Below, piece after piece: positions 7,003 through 15,288 of a stretch of 64,000 nucleotides of DNA. How positions within the stretch are numbered: the first letter of the stretch is position 1; each line of letters begins with the position of its first letter. Below the pieces are notes generated by a model that worked only from the letters and a program-made list of their open reading frames with translations, was not told the origin of the DNA and did no database searches. The DNA lies in NCBI RefSeq assembly GCF_030732865.1, contig NZ_JASHKB010000004.1:1-64000 (forward strand), in the 5' to 3' direction. Both the position numbers and the translations under genes were made by a program. Origin of the DNA: Roseitalea sp. MMSF_3546 (GTDB lineage: Bacteria > Pseudomonadota > Alphaproteobacteria > Rhizobiales > Rhizobiaceae).

Positions 7003-8703
7003 ATGGTGCCATCGGTCCAGCTTTCGGAAGATCTTCCGTGTCCGCTGCGCGACGGAGTGGTGCTGCGCGCCGACGTATACCGTCCGGCCGATCGCGGTAA
7101 GTATCCTGTCCTCTTGTGCCGAACGCCCTACGACAAGAAGCGCGCCGAATACCGTGCAATCGCCGCTTGTCTGGCCGAACGCGGCTATGTCGCCGTGGTT
7201 CAGGACATTCGCGGACGCAACGCGTCCGAAGGACAATGGATGTGGCACATGTGCGCCGAGGGCCGCGCCATCGAGGCCGAGGACGGTTTTGAAGCCTGCC
7301 AATGGGCCGCCGGGCTGCGCGGTGCGGATGGCCAGGTCGGCACGTGGGGCAATTCCTATCCGTCCTGGCTGATCTGGCGGATGGCCGCCGCCCGACCGCC
7401 AGCCCTCAAAGCGATCTTCAATTCCGGTTTCGCAGCCCGGACGCTCGAGTGCACCTATGGCGTATTCGAGACGGGCATCCGGTTGCGCTGGCAGCACCAT
7501 ATGGCGGTTTCCTCGCGTCGTCGGTCCGGCGTCACGGGCTTCCCGCGCACCGTCGCCGAAGCAAACCACAACTGGGATCGGTTGCTGCGCGGCAGATGGA
7601 TCTGGCACCTACCGCTCGACGAGGTGCCCGACGCCCTGTTTGGCCCCGACGCTGCGATGCAGAGACGGTACTGGTCCGAAATCGACCAGGAGCTGTGGGC
7701 GCTCGACGCGGATTATCCGATTGTCGAGGTGCCGACCATGACCCTCACCGGCTGGTGGGACCGGCTTAGCCAGTGCTCGTTCCATTTCACCGGGATGCGA
7801 CGCGACGGACCCCCAGCGACGCGGGAGCTTCACCGATTGTCGATCGGCCCTTGGGTGCACGAGGTGGAGAGCCAGACGCCGTGGCAGGGCCCGCGCCCGC
7901 AGGCCCCGGCCGGCCGGCTCGACCTGGTCGGCGAACTGACCCGATGGTACGATCACCATTTGAAGGGTCGGGACACGCTCGATACACGCGGTCCGGTCCG
8001 GCTGTTCCTGCTCAACGAGTCCGGCTGGCGCCGGTTCGACGACTGGCCGCCGCAGGAGGCGCAGCCGACGCCGCTGTTCCTGTCGAGCGGCGGCGCGGCC
8101 AATACGCCGTCGGGCGATGGCACGCTCGTCTTCCAGCCGCCGGGCGCGCAGGCGCCCGACCGCTACGACTACGATCCCGCCGATCCTGTATTGAGTCTGG
8201 TCGGCCCGGACGGGCAGGCCGCCGCCTGCGACCAGGCGCCGCTGGCCGCGCGCCGTGACATCTTGGTTTACCAGACCCCGCCACTGACCGAGGACGTGGT
8301 GCTGGCCGGCCCGATTTCCTGCCGATTGTGGATCGCCTCGGACGCGCCCGATACCGATTTCTTCGTCCGGCTGATCGAGGTGGGCGCCGACGGCATGGCC
8401 GTCAACATCAGCCAGGGCCTGATGCGTTGCCGCTACCGGCTGGGATACGACCGGCCCGTGTCGCTGGAGCCGGACACGGCCACCACCATCGACATCGCCA
8501 TGCTGCCGGTCGGTATTCGCTTCCGGCGCGGCGCGCGCATCCGCGTGGATGTGACCAGTTCGGATTTTCCCAGTTTCGACCGTAACCACAATACGGGCCG
8601 TCCCTTTCAATCCGACCCGGAGTTGCGTGTCGCCCGTCAAACGGTGTTTCACGACGTCGACCATCCGTCCCATATCGTTCTTCCGGTGCTGACCGATGGC
8701 TGA
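7003..8703 (+). CDS. CocE/NonD-family (X-Pro dipeptidyl-peptidase S15-like) hydrolase
   Basis: The 566-residue protein has an N-terminal alpha/beta-hydrolase domain (LRADVYRPADRGKYPVLLCR, GYVAVVQDIRGRNASEGQW) and a C-terminal jelly-roll domain (LAGPISCRLWIASDAPDTDF ... GIRFRRGARIRVDVTSSDFP), the architecture of cocaine esterase, alpha-amino-acid ester hydrolases and S15 peptidases. The nucleophile elbow reads GTWGNSYPSW with Ser118, where the family usually has GxSYxG, so the residues after the Ser are unusual. The product is probably cytoplasmic, as there is no signal peptide. It is the first gene of the operon and its end overlaps the ATPase gene by eight bases. It probably hydrolyses an ester or amide of the imported compound. 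Confidence 0.9.
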   Translation: MVPSVQLSEDLPCPLRDGVVLRADVYRPADRGKYPVLLCRTPYDKKRAEYRAIAACLAERGYVAVVQDIRGRNASEGQWMWHMCAEGRAIEAEDGFEACQWAAGLRGADGQVGTWGNSYPSWLIWRMAAARPPALKAIFNSGFAARTLECTYGVFETGIRLRWQHHMAVSSRRRSGVTGFPRTVAEANHNWDRLLRGRWIWHLPLDEVPDALFGPDAAMQRRYWSEIDQELWALDADYPIVEVPTMTLTGWWDRLSQCSFHFTGMRRDGPPATRELHRLSIGPWVHEVESQTPWQGPRPQAPAGRLDLVGELTRWYDHHLKGRDTLDTRGPVRLFLLNESGWRRFDDWPPQEAQPTPLFLSSGGAANTPSGDGTLVFQPPGAQAPDRYDYDPADPVLSLVGPDGQAAACDQAPLAARRDILVYQTPPLTEDVVLAGPISCRLWIASDAPDTDFFVRLIEVGADGMAVNISQGLMRCRYRLGYDRPVSLEPDTATTIDIAMLPVGIRFRRGARIRVDVTSSDFPSFDRNHNTGRPFQSDPELRVARQTVFHDVDHPSHIVLPVLTDG

Positions 8704-10384
8704 CGCCGGCCCACCGCTGCTGAGCGTGCGCGACCTGCGTGTTCAGTTCGGCGGGGCCGAGGTCGTTCGCGGCGTCGATTTCGACGTTCGGCAAGGCGAG
8801 ACGGTGGGTATCGTCGGCGAGAGCGGATCCGGCAAGTCGGTGACGGCGCTGTCGATCGTGCAGTTGCTGCCCTATCCCCATGCGCGGCACCGGACTGGCT
8901 CGATCCGCTTCGCCGGAACCGAACTGGTCGGCGCCGGCCCGGCCCAGATTCGCGCCGTTCGCGGCAACCGCATAGGCATGGTCTTCCAGGAGCCGATGTC
9001 CAGCCTCAACCCGCTGCTGACGATCGGCGAACAGATCGTGGAGGTACTGAGGGTCCACCGCCGCATCGACCGTCGTGCGGCGCGAGCGCGGGCGCTCGAA
9101 CTGCTCGAACTCGTCGAAATTCCCGAGGCGCGGCGTCGGCTCAATGCCTATCCGTTCGAACTGTCGGGCGGCCAGGCACAGCGAGCGATGATCGCCATCG
9201 CGCTGGCCAACGAGCCGGACCTGTTGATCGCCGACGAACCGACGACGGCGCTCGACGTGACTGTCCAGGCCCAGGTTCTGGGTCTGATCGCCGGACTTCA
9301 GAAGCGTTTCGGCATGGCGCTGCTGCTGATCACGCACGATCTGCAGGTCGTCGAGAAGATGGCTCACCGCGTCTGCGTGATGTATGATGGGCGCATCGTC
9401 GAACACGGGCCGGTCGCCGAGGTCCTTCGCACACCGCGGCACGGCTACACGCGGATGCTTCTTGATGCCCGGCCGAGCGGTGGACCGGCGACCGTCGCTA
9501 AGGATGCACCCATCGTCGTCCAGGCCCGGGGCGTCGACGTGCGCTTTCCCATTCGCACCGGCCTGTTCCGTCGAGTGACGGGGTATCTGCACGCGGTCCG
9601 CAATGTGGATCTAGCGGTTAGGCGCGGCCAGACGGTGGCCGTCGTCGGCGAGAGCGGTTCGGGCAAGACAACGCTCGGCCGGGCGCTTCTCCGGCTCCAG
9701 CCGAGCGGCGGTCAGATCGTCTTCGGCGGCCGGTCAGTCGAAAGCCTTTCGCGGCAGGCGATGCGTCCGCTGCGCCGGCAGATGCAGATCGTCTTCCAGG
9801 ATCCGATCGGTGCGCTCAGTCCGCGCCTGAGGGTGTCCGAGATCGTCGGTGAAGGGCTGCGCATCCACCGCTTGGGCACGCCGTCCGAGCGCGACCGCAC
9901 GGTCGCTCAGGCGCTAGAGGAGGTGGGAATCGACCCGCAGACGCGCCATCGCTACCCGCATGAATTCTCGGGCGGCCAGCGCCAGCGCATCGCCATAGCC
10001 CGGGTTCTGGTCCTGCGCCCGAGTTTCATCGTCATGGACGAGCCGACCTCGGCGTTGGACCGGTCCGTGCAGGCGCAGATCGTCGATCTGCTCCGCGACC
10101 TGCAAGCCCGGCACGCGCTAGCCTATCTGTTCATCAGTCACGATCTGTCGGTCGTCAGGGCGATCGCCGACCAGGTCTTAGTCATGAAGCAGGGCGTTGT
10201 CGTCGAGCAGGGCAGCGCGAAAGACATCTTCTCCGCCCCGCGACATACCTATACGCGGGCGCTCTTCAAAGCAGCCTTCGACCTCGAAGCCGCGCGGTCG
10301 GGTGGGCCGGCTTCGTCCGAAGCGGGGTCGGCACCAGGTCCCGCGACCGCCCCAAACACGCCGACTCCGGTCGGTCGACCATGA
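8696..10384 (+). CDS. Dipeptide/oligopeptide-type ABC transporter ATPase, tandem (DppD-DppF fusion)
   Basis: Two complete ABC domains are fused in 562 residues. Domain 1 has Walker [13 protein letters not shown], signature [19 protein letters not shown] and Walker [13 protein letters not shown]. Domain 2 has [33 protein letters not shown] and [12 protein letters not shown]. Each domain carries the C-terminal extension of peptide-type ATPases ([10 protein letters not shown]). The protein would power the importer formed with 11989-12906 and 12910-13740. Its start ATG lies inside the end of the hydrolase gene. The C-terminal tail after about residue 530 ([18 protein letters not shown]) is low-complexity. 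Equivalent single-chain fusions occur in the other two peptide-type systems of this window. Confidence 0.95.
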   Translation: MADAGPPLLSVRDLRVQFGGAEVVRGVDFDVRQGETVGIVGESGSGKSVTALSIVQLLPYPHARHRTGSIRFAGTELVGAGPAQIRAVRGNRIGMVFQEPMSSLNPLLTIGEQIVEVLRVHRRIDRRAARARALELLELVEIPEARRRLNAYPFELSGGQAQRAMIAIALANEPDLLIADEPTTALDVTVQAQVLGLIAGLQKRFGMALLLITHDLQVVEKMAHRVCVMYDGRIVEHGPVAEVLRTPRHGYTRMLLDARPSGGPATVAKDAPIVVQARGVDVRFPIRTGLFRRVTGYLHAVRNVDLAVRRGQTVAVVGESGSGKTTLGRALLRLQPSGGQIVFGGRSVESLSRQAMRPLRRQMQIVFQDPIGALSPRLRVSEIVGEGLRIHRLGTPSERDRTVAQALEEVGIDPQTRHRYPHEFSGGQRQRIAIARVLVLRPSFIVMDEPTSALDRSVQAQIVDLLRDLQARHALAYLFISHDLSVVRAIADQVLVMKQGVVVEQGSAKDIFSAPRHTYTRALFKAAFDLEAARSGGPASSEAGSAPGPATAPNTPTPVGRP

Positions 10385-10397
10385 GGATGGATATGCC

Positions 10398-11936
10398 ATG
10401 AAACGAGATCTGCAACCTTGCCAGTTCGGGCGCCGGGCATCGGCCGCGCGCCTTGCCTCCACCGCCGGCGCGGCGCTGATCGCGGCCGCCGTGTCGGTCG
10501 GTTCCGCCCAGGGCCAGACGGTCACGCTTGCCCAGGGCGTCGACCCCGAATCACTGGATCCGGCTCTGGACACGCTGATCACCAGCGTCGGGGTGATGAT
10601 GAACATCTACGATTCGCTTGTATGGCGCGATGCAGACGGAAACATCGTTCCCGGCCTTGCCGAAAGCTGGGAATTTCCCGAACCGGACCGGATGGAACTG
10701 ACGCTGCGCCAGGGTGTCACCTTCCACAATGGTGAGCCGTTCAATGCCGATGATGTCGTCTTTTCCTATCAGCGCCTGTTCGACGAGGACAATCCCAGTC
10801 CGCTCCTGACATCGCTGCGCGGCTTCGTCGATTCGGTCGAGAAAGTGGACGACTACACCGTGGCGGTGAACATGCCCGGTCCGCGAGCGACCGTGGTGCC
10901 GACGCTGATCCGGGTGCCAATCCTTCCCGAGGAGACCTTCGCGGAGATCGGGCCGGACGCGTTCGGCTCGGCTCCCGTGGGCACCGGTCCATTCGAATTC
11001 GTGCGCTGGGACAAGAACCAGCAGATCGTGCTGGAACGCAACGAGGACTACTGGCGCGGGCCGGCCGCCATCGAGCGTTTCGTCGTTCGTCCGATTCCCG
11101 AGGATTTCAGCCGGTTCGCCTCGCTGCGCAACGGCGAGGTCGACATCATTGCCAATGTCACCGCCGAACGGGTCGAGGAGATAAAGGGCGATCCGGGTCT
11201 GAAGATCGGCACCGTGCCTTCGGTTCGCAACATGTTTGTCGGGATGCAGACCGCCGAGCCGCCCTTCGACGATGTGCGCGTTCGGCGCGCCCTCAACCAT
11301 GCGGTCGACAAGCAGGCCCTGATCGACGTGATCATGGGTGGATTCGGACGGCAAAATGCCTCGGTCTGCACACAGACCCTATTCGGCGCCGCCGAGATGC
11401 CGCTGTTCGACTATGACGTGGACAAGGCCAGAACGCTCCTGTCCGAGGCCGGTTATGAGGACGGATTCGAGATAGAGATGCTTGGTCCGGTCGGTCGCTA
11501 CACCAAAGACAAGGAGTTGCAGGAGGCGATCGCCGGAATGCTCTCGGAAGTGGGCGTGCGCGTCACCCATGTCCAGCCCGAATGGGCCGAGTTCATCCGC
11601 CTGTGGGTGGCCGAGGAATACCCGATGCATCTCATAGGCACCGGCAACCAGGTGGTCGATTGCGACCAGCATCTGGGCTACCGCATTCACGGCCCGCGCT
11701 ACGGACGCTACTACCAGTCCGATGAGGTCGACGCGCTGGTCGAGGAGCAACTCCGTGAATACGACACCGAAAAGCGCAAGCAGATCCTCGCCGATATCCA
11801 GCGCGAGGTACGCGAGGACGCGCCCTGGATCTTCCTGTTCGATCTGGTCGATATCTACGGGCTGACGGCGCGTATCGACTGGCAACCGCGTCCGGACGAA
11901 ATGGTCTGGGCCTACGACATCTCGGTAAGCGAGTGA
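10398..11936 (+). CDS. ABC transporter substrate-binding protein, family 5 (peptide/opine/nickel type)
   Basis: This is a 512-residue periplasmic binding protein. The start at MKRDLQPCQFGRRASAARLA gives a signal peptide ending near SAQGQ. The longer open frame upstream runs through the ATPase gene and is not real. Family 5 signatures are TVTLAQGVDPESLDPALDT, GLAESWEFPEPDRMELTLRQ, GVTFHNGEPFNADDVVFSYQ and the RRALNHAVDKQALIDVIMGG block. The ligand could be a peptide, opine, oligosaccharide or other compound of similar size, since the family is broad. A stem-loop at 11946-11969 separates the gene from the permease genes and may raise its mRNA level relative to them. Confidence 0.94.
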   Translation: MKRDLQPCQFGRRASAARLASTAGAALIAAAVSVGSAQGQTVTLAQGVDPESLDPALDTLITSVGVMMNIYDSLVWRDADGNIVPGLAESWEFPEPDRMELTLRQGVTFHNGEPFNADDVVFSYQRLFDEDNPSPLLTSLRGFVDSVEKVDDYTVAVNMPGPRATVVPTLIRVPILPEETFAEIGPDAFGSAPVGTGPFEFVRWDKNQQIVLERNEDYWRGPAAIERFVVRPIPEDFSRFASLRNGEVDIIANVTAERVEEIKGDPGLKIGTVPSVRNMFVGMQTAEPPFDDVRVRRALNHAVDKQALIDVIMGGFGRQNASVCTQTLFGAAEMPLFDYDVDKARTLLSEAGYEDGFEIEMLGPVGRYTKDKELQEAIAGMLSEVGVRVTHVQPEWAEFIRLWVAEEYPMHLIGTGNQVVDCDQHLGYRIHGPRYGRYYQSDEVDALVEEQLREYDTEKRKQILADIQREVREDAPWIFLFDLVDIYGLTARIDWQPRPDEMVWAYDISVSE

Positions 11937-11945
11937 ACCATCGAC

Positions 11946-11969
11946 GCCGGCGGGCCCCCATCCGCCGGC
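11946..11969 (+). promoter_or_regulatory. Stem-loop between binding-protein and permease genes
   Basis: GCCGGCGG (11946-11953) pairs perfectly with CCGCCGGC (11962-11969) across an eight-base loop. No U-tract follows, so it is more likely a 3' mRNA-stabilising hairpin than a terminator. Comparable hairpins occupy the same position in three other operons here (22170-22197, 31272-31292, 56128-56151). Confidence 0.7.
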
Positions 11970-11988
11970 ATCGCGCCGGAGACGCCCG

Positions 11989-12906
11989 ATGCTGCGATTC
12001 CTGCTGATCCGCCTGGCCCAGATCCCGATCGTGATCGCCGTGGTCAGTCTGATCGTGTTCGTCTTTCTGAATGCGAGCGGCGATCCGGTACAGCTCCTGC
12101 TGCCTGTCGAGGCCAGCCAGGAGGACATCGCGCAAATGCGGGAGGCGCTCGGCCTCGATCGGCCGCTCCTGATCCGCTACTGGGAATTCCTGGTCAATGC
12201 CGTGCGGGGCGACTTCGGCATGTCTCTGAGGGCGCGCCGGCCGGCCATAGACATTGTGCTCGAGGCGCTGCCGGCAACGCTCGAACTGGCTGGCGCGGCG
12301 CTATTGATCGCAACGGCAATCTCGCTGCCGCTCGGCATCATGGCCGCAGTCCGCCGCAACGGCTTCATCGACGCGGCGGCTACGGTGATCTCCGTTTTGG
12401 GGCAGTCGATGCCGGTCTTCTGGCTGGGCATCATCATGATCATGGTGTTCTCGGTTCAGCTCGGCTGGCTCCCGGCCAGCGGCCGCGGGCACTGGACCGC
12501 TCTGATCATGCCCGCAGTGGCGCTGGGTTGGTACATGAATGCGCTGATGGCGCGCATGACGCGGGCCTCTATGCTCGAAGTCCTGGGCCAACCCTACATC
12601 CGTACCGCCCGGGCCAAGGGCCTGCCCGAGCACATGGTGGTGCTCAAACACGCCTTCGGCAATGCCCGCATTCCCATCGTCACCATATGGGGCCTCCAGG
12701 CCGGCGCGATGCTCACCGGGACTGTCATCACCGAGACAGTGTTCTCATGGCCCGGCATCGGTCGGGCGAGCATATACGCGCTTCAGGGGCGCGACTATCC
12801 GGTCGTTCTCGCCGCGATCGCGGTTTTCACCGTCATGTTTCTGATCATCAATCTCGTGGTCGATCTGATCTATTTCCTGCTCGACCCGCGCATTCGGCGG
12901 TCCTGA
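11989..12906 (+). CDS. ABC transporter permease, DppB type
   Basis: This 305-residue inner-membrane permease has six predicted helices. The N-terminal signature MLRFLLIRLAQIPIVIAVVS, then AQMREALGLDRPLLIRYWEF and GDFGMSLRARRP, is that of the DppB/OppB subfamily. The EAA loop reads QPYIRTARAKGLPEHMVVLK near residue 205, the site that contacts the ATPase. The C-terminal ETVFSWPGIGRASIYALQGR block and final LLDPRIRRS are also diagnostic. It lies 52 bases after the binding-protein gene with a hairpin between, and three bases before its partner permease. Confidence 0.95.
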   Translation: MLRFLLIRLAQIPIVIAVVSLIVFVFLNASGDPVQLLLPVEASQEDIAQMREALGLDRPLLIRYWEFLVNAVRGDFGMSLRARRPAIDIVLEALPATLELAGAALLIATAISLPLGIMAAVRRNGFIDAAATVISVLGQSMPVFWLGIIMIMVFSVQLGWLPASGRGHWTALIMPAVALGWYMNALMARMTRASMLEVLGQPYIRTARAKGLPEHMVVLKHAFGNARIPIVTIWGLQAGAMLTGTVITETVFSWPGIGRASIYALQGRDYPVVLAAIAVFTVMFLIINLVVDLIYFLLDPRIRRS

Positions 12907-12909
12907 TCG

Positions 12910-13740
12910 ATGAGCGTCCTGATCCGCAATCCCAAGGCGCTGATCGGCATGGCCATCGTCGGCCTCGTCGTGTTCGCGGCGCTGTTCGCCGATCTGGTCA
13001 GCCCCTACGACCCCTACCGGCAGTCGCTGCGGGACCGCCATGTGCCGCCGCAGTTCGCCCTGAGCGAGGACGGCCACCTTCTGGGCACCGATCATGTTGG
13101 ACGGGATCTTCTCAGCCGTGTCATCCACGGCGCCCGTATCGCGGTGATCGTCGGCATCGGCGCCGTCGGCGTTTCAGCTGTACTGGGCATGGCGATCGGG
13201 CTGGTGGCCGGCTTTTATGGTGGCATAGTGGGCTCCTTCCTGATGCGGGCGGCCGACATCAAGCTGGCGATGCCGATGATCCTGTTCGCCATCGCATGGA
13301 TCGCCTTTTTCGGCGGCGGTCTGTTCAGCGTCATCATCGTCATCGGCCTTTGGGGCTGGGTGCCATATGCCCGCTATTCCCGCTCGGTTGTACTTACCCT
13401 TCGCGAATCGCTGTTCGTTGAGGCGAGCATCGCCATGGGGGCCAGCAACCGCACGATCATGATGCGCCATGTCGCGCCAAATCTGATTGGTCCGCTGGTC
13501 ATCATCGCCACCTTGCAACTGGGCGAAGCGGTGCTGCTGGAATCGGCGTTGAGCTTCCTCGGCCTGGGCGTGCAGGCGCCCACCCCAACCTGGGGGAGCA
13601 TGGTGGCCGACGGGCGCAACTACATCGACACGGCCTGGTGGACCGTCACCTTTCCCGGCCTTGCCATCACGCTGTTCGTGCTGGGCGCCAGCTTTCTGGG
13701 CGATGCGCTACGCGACTGGCTCGACCCGCGATCGGAATGA
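12910..13740 (+). CDS. ABC transporter permease, DppC type
   Basis: The 276-residue partner of the DppB-type permease has the N-terminal helix IGMAIVGLVVFAALFADLVS, then HLLGTDHVGRDLLSRVIHGA, a near-invariant DppC block. The EAA loop is EASIAMGASNRTIMMRHVAP and the C-terminus ends GDALRDWLDPRSE. Spacing to the upstream gene is three bases. Together with the tandem ATPase and the family 5 binding protein it completes importer number one. Nothing in the permeases tells the substrate. Confidence 0.95.
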   Translation: MSVLIRNPKALIGMAIVGLVVFAALFADLVSPYDPYRQSLRDRHVPPQFALSEDGHLLGTDHVGRDLLSRVIHGARIAVIVGIGAVGVSAVLGMAIGLVAGFYGGIVGSFLMRAADIKLAMPMILFAIAWIAFFGGGLFSVIIVIGLWGWVPYARYSRSVVLTLRESLFVEASIAMGASNRTIMMRHVAPNLIGPLVIIATLQLGEAVLLESALSFLGLGVQAPTPTWGSMVADGRNYIDTAWWTVTFPGLAITLFVLGASFLGDALRDWLDPRSE

Positions 13741-13763
13741 AACCGAAAAGGAACCGTCAGACC

Positions 13764-14705
13764 ATGAAGTCGATTTATGTCCTCGTCACAATGGATGTCG
13801 AGCCCGCTCTAGCCGAAGGGTGTCGGCCGGAGGGGGCTTCGGGCCCGATGTCCTATGCCGACAGCGAACGTTTCATCGCCGGCTACGACGCCATCGCTTC
13901 CGAATTCGGCTTCCCCGTCACATACATGGTCCACCCGGAGGCGACACGTCAGCACGCGGCGCTGTTGCGGCGGTTGGCGGCGAACGGCGCCTGCCTCGGG
14001 TTGCACCTGCACCCCTGGAAGTTCGCCAGTGGCCGCTATCCGGATCATTTCGGCGCGCTGACCGGCCCGCAGCAATATGCCATCGTGTCCGAGGCTGCGG
14101 CGATCTGGATGGATGCCATTGGTCACCGACCGCCCTTTTTCCGCCCGGGCACGTTTTCGGCCAACGACATGAGTTTCGAGGTGCTGGAAACGCTCGGCTT
14201 CGAGGGCGGCTCGCTCTCGGCGCCAGGTCGCGTCTATCCGCATCTGAACGCTGTGTGGGCCGGCGCCGAGCCCGATCCCCATCGCGGCCATGCCGCGTTC
14301 CGCCAAGTGCCCGGCGAACTCGACTTCGTCAACATTCCTTTGAGCGTGGACCTGTCCGTACTGGAGGATCGTGACGGCCGGCGCTTCTTCTGGGACCTGC
14401 GGCCGGACTGGCTGGCGGCCGACTACCGGACCATCGCCACCAACATCGTCGGCCAGCTCATGATCCGCGATCCGGCGGTACCCGTCGTCCATGTAGTCAC
14501 CCACAACGACAACGATTACTCCGATCCGGATGATCGCGTGTGCCGCAACTTCCGTTCCGTTCTGGACGCGGTGAACCGGGCCATCGGGGAGGCTGGCGCC
14601 AGGCCGGTCGGCGCGACTTTCGCCGACATCTGCCCACGGGTCCGCGAAACGGCCGCCCGAACCGGCCAAACGCCGCTCGCCGACGCCACCTTGTTGACCG
14701 GCTAG
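13764..14705 (+). CDS. Polysaccharide deacetylase-like (NodB-fold) protein
   Basis: The 313-residue product starts at MKSIYVLVTMDVEP after a GGAAC ribosome-binding site. The VTMDVEP strand (Asp11) and GLHLHPWKF (His81, His83) match the metal-binding pattern of the NodB/polysaccharide deacetylase superfamily, in which an Asp and two His hold zinc. FFRPGTFSANDMSFEVLETL corresponds to the RxPxG motif. HVVTHNDNDY near the C-terminus may give the last catalytic His. There is no signal peptide, so it acts in the cytoplasm. As the last gene of this operon, 23 bases after the permease, it may remove an N-acyl group from the imported compound. Substrate and even deacetylase activity are inference from fold motifs. 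Confidence 0.75.
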   Translation: MKSIYVLVTMDVEPALAEGCRPEGASGPMSYADSERFIAGYDAIASEFGFPVTYMVHPEATRQHAALLRRLAANGACLGLHLHPWKFASGRYPDHFGALTGPQQYAIVSEAAAIWMDAIGHRPPFFRPGTFSANDMSFEVLETLGFEGGSLSAPGRVYPHLNAVWAGAEPDPHRGHAAFRQVPGELDFVNIPLSVDLSVLEDRDGRRFFWDLRPDWLAADYRTIATNIVGQLMIRDPAVPVVHVVTHNDNDYSDPDDRVCRNFRSVLDAVNRAIGEAGARPVGATFADICPRVRETAARTGQTPLADATLLTG

Positions 14706-14708
14706 CTA

Positions 14709-14969
14709 AGGCAAGACGACGTACGCCACACAGAGAGACGGGTTGGGCTTGCCAGCCGCCACGAAACCGCAGGCCGATGGATCAACAACCGGGCCGAGTA
14801 CAGCCGCCTGCCGTTGCGACGACGGGAGAGGGCGATGTTCCGGTTCCGGCGGATGCGAAGTCTGCAGAAGTTCGCCGCCGTCCATGGCACGGTGTACAAT
14901 CATTTCAATCAGGAACGTCATCTCTACAGCCGATCAAACCTCAAGCGGAACCAAGCCGCCGCTCTTTGA
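14709..14969 (+). pseudogene. IS6/IS240-like transposase C-terminal fragment, interrupted by an IS3-type end
   Basis: The plus-strand frame reads RVGLASRHETAGRWINNRAE, then LRRRERAMFRFRRMRSLQKF, AAVHGTVYNHFNQERHL and SRSNLKRNQAAAL, then stop. This is the C-terminal third of a DDE transposase of the IS6/IS240 kind, where NNRAExSHxPxRRRERAM is very conserved. The usual AEWRxL ending is missing: right after AAL the sequence changes to the inverted-repeat-like end of an IS3-type element, whose first bases supply the TGA stop. The N-terminal and catalytic parts are absent. The family name is from memory of the motif and is the least certain part. Confidence 0.7.
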
Positions 14970-15242
14970 ACCGTCCCGGTTTTGCCGGAGGCTGACTTCG
15001 GTTAGTTACGCGGCCATGGGTTCGGTTTCCAGAGCTGCATGGAAGTTGGACTCGGCTTCGGCTGGCGGGATGTTCCCGATCGGTTCGAGTAGGCGGCGGT
15101 TGTTGAACCGGTCGACCCATCCAAGCGTTGCGTATTCGACGTCCTTGACGCTGCGCCACGGACCGCGGCGGCGGATGACCTTGGCCTTGAACACACCGTT
15201 GATCCGGATCTGACCGGATCGTCGGAAGGCCGCCCCGTTCAT
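14967..15242 (-). pseudogene. IS3-family transposase OrfB C-terminal fragment with its terminal end
   Basis: The minus-strand frame from about 15205 to 15006 reads INGVFKAKVIRRRGPWRSVK, then EYATLGWVDRFNNRRLLEPI and GNIPPAEAESNFHAALE. This is the end of the integrase-like OrfB of IS3-family elements. The 36 bases beyond its stop (14970-15005) should be the element's terminus. Residues before INGVFKA do not look like OrfB, so the copy is broken there. It sits inside the IS6-like gene at 14709-14969, giving a nested pair at the border between two cassettes. Confidence 0.8.
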
Positions 15243-15253
15243 CTCTCACAAGG

Positions 15254-15279
15254 CCCAGTGAGCATTGCGGCTCGCTGGG
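15254..15279 (-). terminator. Stem-loop just downstream of the mannosidase gene
   Basis: CCCAGTGAGC (15254-15263) pairs with GCTCGCTGGG (15270-15279) with one G-U pair and a six-base loop. It begins ten bases after the mannosidase stop on the minus strand. No T-run follows, so it may end transcription inefficiently or simply protect the 3' end. Confidence 0.5.
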
Positions 15280-15288
15280 GTCGAGTGG

